A stretch of DNA of 64,000 nt, taken from NCBI RefSeq assembly GCF_042648365.1, contig NZ_JBHRXI010000003.1, positions 31,543 to 95,542 on the forward strand, read 5' to 3'. Shown piece by piece: positions 8,142 through 16,680 of this stretch. Source of the stretch: Lutimaribacter_A marinistellae (GTDB taxonomy: Bacteria; Pseudomonadota; Alphaproteobacteria; Rhodobacterales; Rhodobacteraceae). The position numbers were made by a program, and so were the translations under genes. The notes under the pieces were generated by a model that saw only the letters and a list, made by a program, of their open reading frames with translations, searched no databases and was not told the DNA's origin. Position 1 is the stretch's first letter, and every line of letters starts with the position of its first letter.

Positions 8142-9218
8142 ATGCCTTTTTCTCCGGAACGCACCAAAGAGATTCAATCGCGCATTGACGCGCGTTTACG
8201 GTCCGGTCAGGCAAACGATTGGGAAGTGTCCTTCCTCACAAATATGGCTGAACGGTTTCAGCGGTATGGAACGAAGACGCGCCTGAGCAAAGCTCAGTAT
8301 GCGAGCCTGCACAAAGTCCTGAAACTGGAACGGGAGAATCCGGCCGAGAAAAGGGCAGCGGCCGACGACAGGACTTCTCAACCAGCACCGAAGCGCAGTA
8401 CTAGAACCGGTCAGGCAAGACCCCGTCCGGCCTCCGTGACCCGCGCGATCAATGCACCTCGGCGTGCCGTGCGCAAGGCTCAACGCCAAATCATGGTGCC
8501 GTTGGTGATCGCTGTCGGATTCTTCGCATTGGTTGGATCATTCTTTGAATCATCGAACTCCCGATCCACACCCTACAGTCCGTCAGCGGTTCCCTCATCG
8601 CAAACCGCCAACGCCGCTTACGTCTATGTGACAGGGACGCGTGTCAATCAACGTGCTGGACCGTCTACTTCGAATGCCGTGATGGGTGTCTTGAGCGAGG
8701 GAGCCCGCGTCGAAAAGCTGCGCGAAGAAGGGCAGTGGACACAAATTCGATCCAACTTTGGTACGGGCTGGATGGCGACCAGTTTCCTGTCACCGGTCGC
8801 GCCGCCAACAGAGCGACCCGCCTCACAGGATCGGTCGCTTCGCGCCAGCGATGTGCGGATCATTGACGGTGATACGATCGATGTTCGAGGCCTGACAGCG
8901 AACGTGCGTCTCGTTGGATTTAATGCGCCTGAGACATGGAGACCCGCCTGCACTGCAGAGCGCGAGGTCGGGGAGAGCGCGACTGCGCGTCTAGGTCAAT
9001 TAGTGCGGGGTGCGACATCAATTGAATTTGAGCGCGTGGCCTGTTCCTGCCGGCTCGGGACAGAGGGTACGGATCAGTGCAACTTTGGGCGGTTCTGCGG
9101 CTCGTTGTTCGTTGACGGTCGGGACGTGGGCAGTACGCTCATTGCTGAAGGTCTGGCCGTGCCGTACCGATGTGGACGCACCAGCTGTCCCCCACGCCCT
9201 CAACCCTGGTGCCGATAG
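8142..9218 (+). CDS. Membrane-anchored SH3b-thermonuclease protein
   Basis: A 358-residue protein. Residues 1-100 are charged and probably cytoplasmic; one membrane helix follows (about 118-135, MVPLVIAVGFFALVGSFF). Next come an SH3b-like domain (about 163-230, with VNQRAGPS and GTGWMATSFL) and a staphylococcal-nuclease-like domain (about 240-350). The nuclease part keeps DGDTIDV, an Arg-Leu-Val-Gly-Phe-Asn-Ala-Pro-Glu segment (catalytic Arg and Glu) and the later Arg in FGRFCG. It probably degrades DNA or RNA outside the inner membrane. The Cys-rich C-terminus (CSC, CG-x4-CP) suggests disulfides. Similar genes are frequent on mobile elements; what it does for this one is unknown. Confidence 0.8.
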   Translation: MPFSPERTKEIQSRIDARLRSGQANDWEVSFLTNMAERFQRYGTKTRLSKAQYASLHKVLKLERENPAEKRAAADDRTSQPAPKRSTRTGQARPRPASVTRAINAPRRAVRKAQRQIMVPLVIAVGFFALVGSFFESSNSRSTPYSPSAVPSSQTANAAYVYVTGTRVNQRAGPSTSNAVMGVLSEGARVEKLREEGQWTQIRSNFGTGWMATSFLSPVAPPTERPASQDRSLRASDVRIIDGDTIDVRGLTANVRLVGFNAPETWRPACTAEREVGESATARLGQLVRGATSIEFERVACSCRLGTEGTDQCNFGRFCGSLFVDGRDVGSTLIAEGLAVPYRCGRTSCPPRPQPWCR

Positions 9219-9577
9219 CAGACGCGCCCAACCGATCCAGACAACGGACCTTGGCGCGCGGCGGAAAGCTGACCCGCCGCATCGCGAGCGTGACGGATCG
9301 CTATCCAGATGCATTGGATCAGAACGAACCAGGCCATCTGCGGTCACGATCGACGGGTTCGATGGCGGCTTCAAGGTGGTGGCACAAATCCGGATCACTC
9401 CTTTTTGCTCATTGATGTGGCTCGCACGGTGTCGGCCCGTTCGTGCCCTGCGCTGACGCTCCGGCAAGCACAAATACGGCTTCCACGGCGGAGCCGCGGA
9501 CCCTCCGCATTTGCGCTTGCGACCGGGCCTCTTGCCCCCGTGCCGGGTGATCCCCATCGCAACAAGGAGTAACCCAA
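9219..9577. other. Gene-free stretch after the thermonuclease
   Basis: About 360 bases without a convincing gene. Open frames on both strands lack ribosome sites and show shadow-type composition. The last 20 bases (CAACAAGGAGTAACCC before the ATG at 9578) hold the ribosome site of the next small gene. Confidence 0.4.
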
Positions 9578-9784
9578 ATGACCAACCACTACGTCGCCAC
9601 CGTCCCCGTCAAGTTCACCGACACCGATGGCCAGGAGCGCACCCGATTTCAGCGCGTGGGTGCGATGTTCCGCAACACCCGCAACGGAGACGGCTCGGAG
9701 TTCTTCAGCCTCAAGCTCGACTTCCCGGTCGCGGTCTCGGAGCTGGTGATGTTTCCGCCGAGCGCGAAGGATCCCCAGGACTAA
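9578..9784 (+). CDS. Small hypothetical backbone protein, 68 aa
   Basis: The ATG at 9578 has AAGGAG 8 bases upstream. The 68-residue product (MTNHYVATVPVKFTD...) is predicted mostly beta with no membrane segment. Its layout resembles small single-domain partners of DUF736-type plasmid genes, but I cannot name its family. Two stable hairpins follow the stop codon directly. Confidence 0.6.
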   Translation: MTNHYVATVPVKFTDTDGQERTRFQRVGAMFRNTRNGDGSEFFSLKLDFPVAVSELVMFPPSAKDPQD

Positions 9785-9820
9785 ATCCTCTGGCGAGGAT
9801 GGGCCGCCATCAGGCGGCCC
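9785..9820 (+). terminator. Tandem hairpins after the 68-aa gene
   Basis: ATCCTC-TGGC-GAGGAT (9785-9800) is followed at once by GGGCCGCC-ATCA-GGCGGCCC (9801-9820), two perfect inverted repeats. No T-run follows, so termination may be weak or the hairpins may protect the messenger end. Confidence 0.5.
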
Positions 9821-10010
9821 GGTCCCTGTTCCAGCGATGCCGGGTCCGGCGGTCGGATCGCCGGAGGCGACCTCACGAAGCCGCCAGTCGCTGCGCGATC
9901 AAAGGATGATCGCCGACCGGAAGGGTCAGGCCGCGACAGACCGGCCAGTCAGCCTCAAGGGGGCCATCCGCAAAAACCTATCGGCCAGGGCCTCCCGGTT
10001 TTTGCGGCAG

Positions 10011-10050
10011 AGATTTGGCGGAGCCAAATCTGGCCCTCCTTGACCCTGCC
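10011..10050. other. Candidate origin of transfer (oriT) with nick-like site
   Basis: In the 550-base gap before mobC and the relaxase there is a perfect 9-bp inverted repeat, AGATTTGGC-GGA-GCCAAATCT (10011-10031). Seventeen bases downstream lies ACCCTG|CC (10043-10050), close to the MOBP/VirD2 nick consensus ATCCTG|C. Hairpin plus nick site beside relaxase genes is the usual oriT layout. The exact nick strand and position are inference. Confidence 0.45.
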
Positions 10051-10093
10051 TGTCCGCCCTGTCGGTGGGGTTTGCGCCCGCCCGCGGTTCCGT

Positions 10094-10113
10094 CCGAACA
10101 CAAGCGTGTTCGG
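10094..10113. repeat. Perfect inverted repeat in the transfer-initiation gap
   Basis: CCGAACAC-AAGC-GTGTTCGG, 8-bp arms with a 4-base loop, about 50 bases after the nick-like site. It could be a relaxosome-protein site or an operator. The rest of the 9785-10337 gap shows no gene. Confidence 0.45.
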
Positions 10114-10254
10114 CCAGACCCTCGGGCGGTGCTGGGGAAGGGGACCCATTGGACAGGTTGGTCGCCCGGTGGTGAGGGCTGCAGAGCCGCGTCCCTGCGG
10201 GCCGCGGGGGGTAGCGGACACCAAGGCTGCCAGAGCCAGAAGGCAACGGAAGTA

Positions 10255-10285
10255 TATAATTGACAATTCGATATATTATCGTAAG
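10255..10285 (+). promoter_or_regulatory. Putative promoter and operator of the mobC-relaxase-virD4 operon
   Basis: TATAAT at 10255-10260 is a consensus -10. Just downstream, TTCGATATATTATCGTAAG (10267-10285) contains the inverted repeat CGATA-TAT-TATCG, placed where a repressor would block the start point. Related AT-rich motifs occur before the virB-side gene at 38793 and at 61881. A good -35 is not obvious. Confidence 0.45.
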
Positions 10286-10337
10286 GTGGAGGCAGCCTTG
10301 GTGGAAGGTGGCAGGAAATAGGGGGTCTTTCTTCCGC

Positions 10338-10931
10338 ATGTCCCGAACAAAACGCCTGACAGAGATCGAGAAGATGCAGATCGTTCGCGAGGCCGCGGAG
10401 GGTGTGTCGACGTCTGAGCTTGCGGAGCGTTTTGGGGTCACGTCGCGGGCCGTGCGCTACGTCTTGAAAGCCAACGCCGAGCGCCAGACGGATGCCGCGA
10501 TCCCGGTCTCCGCAGTCAGTGTGAAGGTGACGGCAGAAGAGCTTGCGGCGCTCGACGAGGTGCTGGCGAAGGCCGGGATCGAGAGCCGGGCTGAGGGGCT
10601 GCGGCGGCTCATTCAGGCGGCAGGCGGGGTGTTCGTTCCGGATGTGCAGATGGCGGCCGAGATGGCGCGATACAGGGCCTCTTTGCACGAGGTCGGCAAT
10701 GGGGTCGCGCAGATCGCCAAACAGATGACGCAGGCCAACCGGATGGGGCAGAGGGCCGTGGGGGGCACGAGTGCCGAGTTCTCCGAATTGCGCGTCGCGC
10801 AGATGCGTGGGTTGGCGCGGTTCATCCTCGATTCCGCTGACGAGATCGACCTGCTCCTGCGGCGCCGTCGGGACACGATGCAGCTCGAGGCTACGGCCGC
10901 TTTGAGGGAGTTTGCCCATGCGGCTGAATGA
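10338..10931 (+). CDS. MobC-like relaxosome accessory protein
   Basis: A 197-residue protein starting at the ATG at 10338 (MSRTKRLTEIEK). Residues 5-50 look like a helix-turn-helix (VSTSELAERFGVTSRAVRYV). Residues 60-100 resemble the ribbon-helix-helix-like part of MobC proteins (VSVKVTAEELAALDEVL, ESRAEGLRRLI). The C-terminal half carries the 'LHEVGNGVAQIAKQMTQANR' region typical of MobC. Such proteins bind near oriT and help the relaxase open the strand. The 3' end overlaps the relaxase start. The extra N-terminal HTH may allow it to regulate its own operon. Confidence 0.8.
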   Translation: MSRTKRLTEIEKMQIVREAAEGVSTSELAERFGVTSRAVRYVLKANAERQTDAAIPVSAVSVKVTAEELAALDEVLAKAGIESRAEGLRRLIQAAGGVFVPDVQMAAEMARYRASLHEVGNGVAQIAKQMTQANRMGQRAVGGTSAEFSELRVAQMRGLARFILDSADEIDLLLRRRRDTMQLEATAALREFAHAAE

Positions 10932-13251
10932 TGCTGTCGATGCCGTCACGGGCGAGGTGTTCCGGGACGGGTGGAGCCGGATCCGGGGCTCGATGCAGGG
11001 GCTGCATGTGGCCAAGCAGAGCCAGCTTGTGCGCGCGGCGGCAGGGCATCGGCCAGCCGTCTTCAAGGCGATCCGGGGCGGGGGCACGCATACCAAATCG
11101 CAGCTGATGAATCAGCTCGATTATCTCACCACCAAGTCCACCCATATCGTGGACTCGAGCGGGTTCCTCGATGGCAAGACGAAGCTCGAAGCGAAAAACA
11201 TCAAGGACCTCACAGAGCGCTTCGCCAAGCGGTGGGATGCAGGCTTCAAACCCAAGCTTGGCCAGACGACGCACATACTCATGTCCTTCCCCATCGGCAC
11301 GCGGGGCGAGGATGTGCGCGACATCGCGACGGATGTAGCCGAGCGGTTCTTCCAGACCGATGAGGGGCATTTCGACTACATCATCGCGGTGCATGAGGAC
11401 CGCGATCACCCCCATGCGCATCTGGTGTTGAACCGCCGGTCGCAAGAAGGCGAGTTCTTCTTCCTCGGGCGCACCCATCGCTTCAACTATGACGACTTCC
11501 GCCTCGCCATGGTCGAGGAGGCGGAAAAGTACGGCGTGCGCCTGGAAGCCACGCGCCGGGTCGATCGCGGGGTTGTGCATTACCCCGCCCGGACCCGCGA
11601 GGTCTATGCGGCAAAAGAAGAGGGGCGCGCGCCTGTAGAGAGGGAGCGGGTGGGGCAGGACCTGACGCGGACGCTGGCGGAGATCGCCAATACCAGAACC
11701 GTCTACCACTCGCTTGCTGCGGAGGCTTCGCGCGAGGCCCGCGAGGATATTGCCGCGGCACTCTTCCGCGCGGGCGAGGTGCTGGCGCGGGGCGGACAGT
11801 TGGACCGAACAGGAGATGTCTATATGGCCGAGGATCAAAGCTTCGAGGATCTGAGAAGCCTCTATGCGGAGAAGCTCGCGCGGGTGCAGGGCATGATCGC
11901 CGAGAAGTCCGACGCGGAACGTCCCGTGCTGGAAAAACGCCTCATCGAGATCCAGACGCAGGTCCAGCACATGCAGCCGCTCGGATTGCGTTCGAGCACG
12001 CTGTCAGAGACCCCCTCAGAGGGCGGGATCTATTCCGAGGCCAATATTGACGCAAGCCAGCGCGAGCGACTGGCCGAGCCCGACCTAAGATCGCGCATAG
12101 ACACCGCCCTGCGCGGCACCGGGATCAGCACAGCGGAAGTGGTCGCCCGGATCGAGACGGGCGCCTCAAATGCGGCGCTCGAGCATCAGTGGATCGCCGA
12201 TGATCTCTCCAAGGTGGCCGAGGCGCGGGACCTGAACCTCGAACGCCGCGCCGACCTGGAACAGGCGCGCGACATTCTCAACGATGTGCATGTCAACCTT
12301 GGCACTCTTTTGGAACGGGAGAACGTGCTGCGCCGGGACGGCGTCGTGGAAGCCGAACCGGTCAGCGAGCGGTTCCATTATCACGAGGACGCGGTACGGG
12401 CGATGGAAGGGACAATCCGTCAGGAGATGCGCGCCGAGGGTCTGACAGCGCAGCAAATCGAAGACCGGGAGTGGGAGGTGGTCTCGTGGGCGGAGCGCCG
12501 GATCGAGGCGGAGCAGCGCGCGTATCTCGAGGCACATCCGGAGCTGCTCGCACGGCCAGGCGATGTGATAGACCGGTCTGAACCCTACAGGGAGACCATC
12601 ACCGATGTAGCCCGCGCCAGTGCGATCACCCGCGAAGTCGACCGCATCATGGAGGGACGCGATGCCCGCACCCCTGTTGCAGACGCAGTCGCGGATGACT
12701 TCCGCGCGCGTTATCCGGACATGCCCTCCCACCTCGCACGTGGGCTCGGCGCGACCTATGCCGCCGTTGTGGAGATCCGGGACACTGAGGCCATCAATCA
12801 GGTCCGTCGCGAAACTGAGATGCGCGACGGGCTCGGGTCTGGCACGCGCGACGAACGTCTAGCGACCCGAGATGAAACTGCACCGCAGGTTGACCGGTCC
12901 GACCGCCTCTCAGACGAGATCGCGCGTGTCCTGGACCATGAGCGGGCAGGGGAGCTGTCCGCGCCCTTCGAGACCGAGGCGGAACGGGACGCTTTCCGAA
13001 CCGAGATCGGGCGGGTGCTGGATGACCGCCAATTGGGCCGGCTCACATCCGGCGATGCCGATGCGCTGGACAAGGTTCTCGAGGACCGTCTCGACCGGCT
13101 CTATGTCGCCAAGGTCTATCTGCAATCGGATGCAGCGACAGCCAACACCGACGCCTTGCGCCAGGTGGTCGATGATCTGGCCGATGCCGAATACGAAAAA
13201 CACCGCGCGACAGACGTGGATGGCGAGACCGAGCGGGGTCAGGTCCATTGA
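10918..13251 (+). CDS. VirD2-like (MOBP) conjugative relaxase
   Basis: A 777-residue protein starting at the ATG at 10918 (a TTG at 10912 is possible), overlapping mobC by 14 bases. The three-histidine metal motif HEDRDHPHAH lies at residues 159-168 and is the hallmark of MOB relaxases that nick oriT and stay bound to the 5' end of the transferred strand. The catalytic Tyr should lie in the first 100 residues; Tyr65 in QLDYLTT is a candidate. The C-terminal about 400 residues are acidic, Arg/Glu-rich and helical and probably carry the secretion signal and VirD4 contact. It ends overlapping virD4. Confidence 0.88.
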   Translation: MRLNDAVDAVTGEVFRDGWSRIRGSMQGLHVAKQSQLVRAAAGHRPAVFKAIRGGGTHTKSQLMNQLDYLTTKSTHIVDSSGFLDGKTKLEAKNIKDLTERFAKRWDAGFKPKLGQTTHILMSFPIGTRGEDVRDIATDVAERFFQTDEGHFDYIIAVHEDRDHPHAHLVLNRRSQEGEFFFLGRTHRFNYDDFRLAMVEEAEKYGVRLEATRRVDRGVVHYPARTREVYAAKEEGRAPVERERVGQDLTRTLAEIANTRTVYHSLAAEASREAREDIAAALFRAGEVLARGGQLDRTGDVYMAEDQSFEDLRSLYAEKLARVQGMIAEKSDAERPVLEKRLIEIQTQVQHMQPLGLRSSTLSETPSEGGIYSEANIDASQRERLAEPDLRSRIDTALRGTGISTAEVVARIETGASNAALEHQWIADDLSKVAEARDLNLERRADLEQARDILNDVHVNLGTLLERENVLRRDGVVEAEPVSERFHYHEDAVRAMEGTIRQEMRAEGLTAQQIEDREWEVVSWAERRIEAEQRAYLEAHPELLARPGDVIDRSEPYRETITDVARASAITREVDRIMEGRDARTPVADAVADDFRARYPDMPSHLARGLGATYAAVVEIRDTEAINQVRRETEMRDGLGSGTRDERLATRDETAPQVDRSDRLSDEIARVLDHERAGELSAPFETEAERDAFRTEIGRVLDDRQLGRLTSGDADALDKVLEDRLDRLYVAKVYLQSDAATANTDALRQVVDDLADAEYEKHRATDVDGETERGQVH

Positions 13252-15260
13252 GCGCCTCCATGGGCAAAGCGCGGATCGCCACGGGCGTCCTGCTCGTGAC
13301 GCTGGTGACAGGGGCCATGGGCTATACCATTGCCTCGGCGGTGCTGACCTATCAGGATCTCGGCTTTGGGGCCGAGATCGATTTTGCCTATATCGCGCAG
13401 AACTATCTGGCGATCCTCGATCGTCGCCCGGAGGACGCGCAACTCATCCACCTGATCATCGGCAGCTTCGCCGCTGCCGGCCTGATGCTGAGCCTTGCCC
13501 TCTCGGGGTCTGCTCTCACACGGTTTGGCCAGACCCATTGGCAGACCGCGCGCGAGATGAAGGCAAACGGGTTCTTTGGAGCGCCCGGCACGGGATTCAT
13601 CCTCGGCAAGCTCGGTACTCCAAAATCCCGCGCGAAGTATATCTGCTCGAAGGTCTTCCCGCATGCGCTGATCGTGGCCCCCACGGGCCGCGGCAAGACC
13701 ACGGGCTTTGTCATTCCAAACCTGCTGACTTGGCAAGGCTCCGCCGTGACGCTCGATGTGAAGGGAGAGTGTTTCGAGGCCACGGCCCGGCACCGCGCAG
13801 CGCAGGGCGACAAGGTCTATCGCTTTGCCCCCACCGATTGGGAGGGCAAACGCACGCATCGCTACAACCCGCTCCTGCGCATCTTTGAGCTGAAAGATCC
13901 TGCGCGCCAGCAGATGGAATTGCAGCTTCTCGCGACGCTTTTCCTGCAAAGCGACAACGACCGGGTGCAGGGGCTCCTCAAAGGCGGGATCGATCTCTTC
14001 GTGGCGGCAGGCCTGCTGGCCTTCCAGCGCAAGCGCCCGACCTTGGGCGAGATTTACCGCATTGCCGCCTCGGGCGGGAACAAGCAGAAGGAGTATTTCG
14101 CGCGGGGCCACGAGGTGGACAACAGGGCGGCCAAACTGATCTTCACGCGGCTCGCTTCGACCAACAACGACACGCTGACCTCTTATGTCTCGCTCCTGAT
14201 GACTTCGGGACTTGACCAATGGCAGAATCCGGCCATCGATGAGGCGACGGCGGTGTCGGACTTTGATTTCCGGACGATCCGCAGGAAGCCCTTTTCGGTT
14301 TATCTCGTGGTCCAGCCGCTGATGGTGAAGCCCCTCGCGCCACTGATCCGGCTCTTCTTCTCGGACCTTCTCTCAGCCATGCAGGAAAAGGACCCCGGGC
14401 CGGATGAACCCTGGCCCGTGATGATCATGCTCGACGAGTTCAACCGTTTGGGCAAAATGCCCATCGTGGTCGAGAGCATCGAGACTTTGCGGACCTATCG
14501 CGGCCATTTGGCCGTGGTCACCCAAACCATCCCCGCCTTAGATGAAATCTATGGCGAAAACACCCGCCGCGCCCTGCAGGGCAATGCTGGCGTGAAGCTT
14601 TACTTGACGCCCTCCGATGAGAAGACCGTCGAGGAACTGAGCAAGGCGGTCGGAAAGACCACGAAGACCGTCGTCACCCGCTCGCAGTCTATCGGCAAGA
14701 ATCCCTTCGAGGGCCGAAGCCAATCCACGCGAACCGAAGAGAGCTCTCTGCTCCCTGAGGATGAGGCCCGCCGCCTGCCACTCGACGAGATCGTCATGGT
14801 CATCGATGCGCAAATGCCGGTCCGTGCGAAGCGGATTCAGTATTTCGACGACCGCCTGTTCAAGGCGATCCATGCGTCGCAGACGGGCGAATTGCCGTTT
14901 CCGGAACCGGGGGGAGGGGGCTCGCAGAGGACCCTGCCGCTGAGTTTGCGCGCCATGCCAATGACACCGCCTTCGAATGGGTCAGGTGGACATGAGGCCG
15001 TTGTAGAGGTCGCACGCCAGGCTGCTGATGGCCAATCGTCAGAGCAAACCCATGTCGCCCCAAAGAAGACTGCGCCTGTCGTTCAAGCCGTTGTCGCAGA
15101 GGAACAACGACAGATGGAGATGGATTTTGGGGGCCAAGTCACGGATGCCGAGGCAGCGAGCGTTGTGGGGGAGGCGCAGATGCGCTCTGCAGTCGATGGC
15201 TTAGAAGAGATGGAAGCGATGCTGCAGGAGGAAGGTGGTCAAAAGCTGGTAACCCGATAG
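13248..15260 (+). CDS. virD4: Type IV coupling protein VirD4/TraG
   Basis: A 670-residue inner-membrane ATPase that links the relaxosome to the secretion channel. Two membrane helices lie near residues 9-28 and 65-85. The Walker A motif is APTGRGKTTGF near residue 140, Walker B is MIMLDEFNRLGKM near 390, and TraG-type 'VTLDVKGECFE' lies just after Walker A. The C-terminal 130 residues are low-complexity and Gln/Glu-rich. The TTG at 13248 overlaps the relaxase stop (coupled translation); the ATG at 13260 is the alternative. virD4 is separated from virB by the accessory island. Confidence 0.92.
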   Translation: MSASMGKARIATGVLLVTLVTGAMGYTIASAVLTYQDLGFGAEIDFAYIAQNYLAILDRRPEDAQLIHLIIGSFAAAGLMLSLALSGSALTRFGQTHWQTAREMKANGFFGAPGTGFILGKLGTPKSRAKYICSKVFPHALIVAPTGRGKTTGFVIPNLLTWQGSAVTLDVKGECFEATARHRAAQGDKVYRFAPTDWEGKRTHRYNPLLRIFELKDPARQQMELQLLATLFLQSDNDRVQGLLKGGIDLFVAAGLLAFQRKRPTLGEIYRIAASGGNKQKEYFARGHEVDNRAAKLIFTRLASTNNDTLTSYVSLLMTSGLDQWQNPAIDEATAVSDFDFRTIRRKPFSVYLVVQPLMVKPLAPLIRLFFSDLLSAMQEKDPGPDEPWPVMIMLDEFNRLGKMPIVVESIETLRTYRGHLAVVTQTIPALDEIYGENTRRALQGNAGVKLYLTPSDEKTVEELSKAVGKTTKTVVTRSQSIGKNPFEGRSQSTRTEESSLLPEDEARRLPLDEIVMVIDAQMPVRAKRIQYFDDRLFKAIHASQTGELPFPEPGGGGSQRTLPLSLRAMPMTPPSNGSGGHEAVVEVARQAADGQSSEQTHVAPKKTAPVVQAVVAEEQRQMEMDFGGQVTDAEAASVVGEAQMRSAVDGLEEMEAMLQEEGGQKLVTR

Positions 15261-15479
15261 GGTAGCGAGGGTCGTATGCCGGTCGACCGGGCGGAAAGCG
15301 GCCATTTGCTGCACATGCAAATGCTCAGGTGCGATCTTTACAAAGCAGACACTCTGACACCCAGAGGCGGCGATGTGCGTGCCCCCAACGACTTGCTGGT
15401 GTACGATGACCTTGAGACTTTGAATCGTGACAGCGTGTGTGTCCGACGTATGAAAATTCCTATCTGTGGATGACCGATA

Positions 15480-16673
15480 TTGAGCCTTTCAAACTTTTTC
15501 GAGACCAAGCGCAAGAATTACGCCGCAAAATGCCCACATTGCGGTGACCCACATCACTATACAGAGCTGAAGTTTCCTGTGGTCAACGACCGAGGAACTT
15601 GGGTCATCAAGTGTAATGCTTGTGGGGAGCCATTCGCTGTAGATCTGAAGAACCCCATTGAGTCTCCAACAGGCAATTGCATGGTTCTTGAGCGATATGA
15701 CGACGAGGAAAAACCCTATGTTGGAAATTTCGAATACGCGACTGACACGGCCGTTTACAAACTCGCTATCAATGATGAAGACCCCGTATTCGACTATAGT
15801 GGTCACCCAATCTATTGCTGTCCCGATACTGGCGAAGGTTTGGAACAGTCCGCCTTAGCTGAGCTTAGCGCAGCCATGAACGATATTCGTGAGCAATGGG
15901 CGATCATCCTAAACAACTATCTCGCAAGGCGAGTGCCAGAGGTTGACCACCTGGCCGTCTCGATCAAGGTTCCGTGCTCGTGCCCTCGAAAACACATGGC
16001 CACATTCTATCGGCCTTTCCAGCTGAACCCGAATGTCAGTTTCGAAATGGATGGTTTTTTACTGGCAAACATCTCCGGGACTGAGCTGGATGACGTACTG
16101 AGCGGGATACATACCAAGTCATACTTGATGAATGCGTTGGACAAACTCATTGTGAGGTGGCGCTTGTACAAGGATCAAATTCTTATCGCGGCACCTTTCG
16201 TAGGACATCAGTGGAAGTCCAAGACAGAAAAACTTGAGATTTGGGAACGCCTCCTGAAGCAGTTGGATGCTAAACGCACTGTCTTTTTGACGCGTTCTGC
16301 GACATGGTCTGGCTACAAATCGGCATTACAGGAGACTGGTTTGGATCACGACGTTCTTGTCAGCTATGGTCTCGAAAATCAGATCGTGGCGACCGGCAAC
16401 AAGAAGCAGGATTTTCATGCAAAGGTATACATTGGCATCGGTGGCCAAAGTGAGGTCTTCAGCGGTTCTGCAAACCTAGTGGATGGTCCCTCGATGGAGA
16501 ACTCATCCTTTGCGGTCTCTTCCTACACCAAGGTCATTGAAAAGTATGTCGATCCACTCAAGCTGTCCCTTCCCGAAGCGTCGGACAGAGCGGACCATCA
16601 TCTCATGATCAGCCCGACCGAAGATGGATGGAAAACGACGATAGGTGTCGGACCTGCTCCTGAACTGTCCTAA
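15480..16673 (+). CDS. PLD-like phosphodiesterase with N-terminal zinc ribbon
   Basis: A 397-residue protein. The frame opens only at 15474, so the TTG at 15480 is the only credible start. Residues 15-50 hold a zinc-ribbon pattern (CPHCGDPHH ... KCNACG). The C-terminal half has the phospholipase-D pattern FHAKVYIG followed by SGSANL (residues about 305-330), as in PLD-type nucleases and in PLD domains linked to restriction and defence helicases. Only one HKD-type motif is evident, so it may act as a dimer. It is more AT-rich than the transfer genes before it and ends 7 bases from the convergent aldo/keto reductase, so it stands alone at the edge of the accessory island. Confidence 0.65.
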   Translation: MSLSNFFETKRKNYAAKCPHCGDPHHYTELKFPVVNDRGTWVIKCNACGEPFAVDLKNPIESPTGNCMVLERYDDEEKPYVGNFEYATDTAVYKLAINDEDPVFDYSGHPIYCCPDTGEGLEQSALAELSAAMNDIREQWAIILNNYLARRVPEVDHLAVSIKVPCSCPRKHMATFYRPFQLNPNVSFEMDGFLLANISGTELDDVLSGIHTKSYLMNALDKLIVRWRLYKDQILIAAPFVGHQWKSKTEKLEIWERLLKQLDAKRTVFLTRSATWSGYKSALQETGLDHDVLVSYGLENQIVATGNKKQDFHAKVYIGIGGQSEVFSGSANLVDGPSMENSSFAVSSYTKVIEKYVDPLKLSLPEASDRADHHLMISPTEDGWKTTIGVGPAPELS

Positions 16674-16680
16674 TTGGCTG

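Noticed and set aside
13239..14219. 326-aa minus-strand open frame opposite virD4
   Set aside because: virD4 with Walker A and B is encoded on the other strand; this frame has no motifs.
15276..15473. 65-aa open frame between virD4 and the PLD-like gene
   Set aside because: No ribosome site, no motif, and ordinary length for chance; kept out of the gene list.
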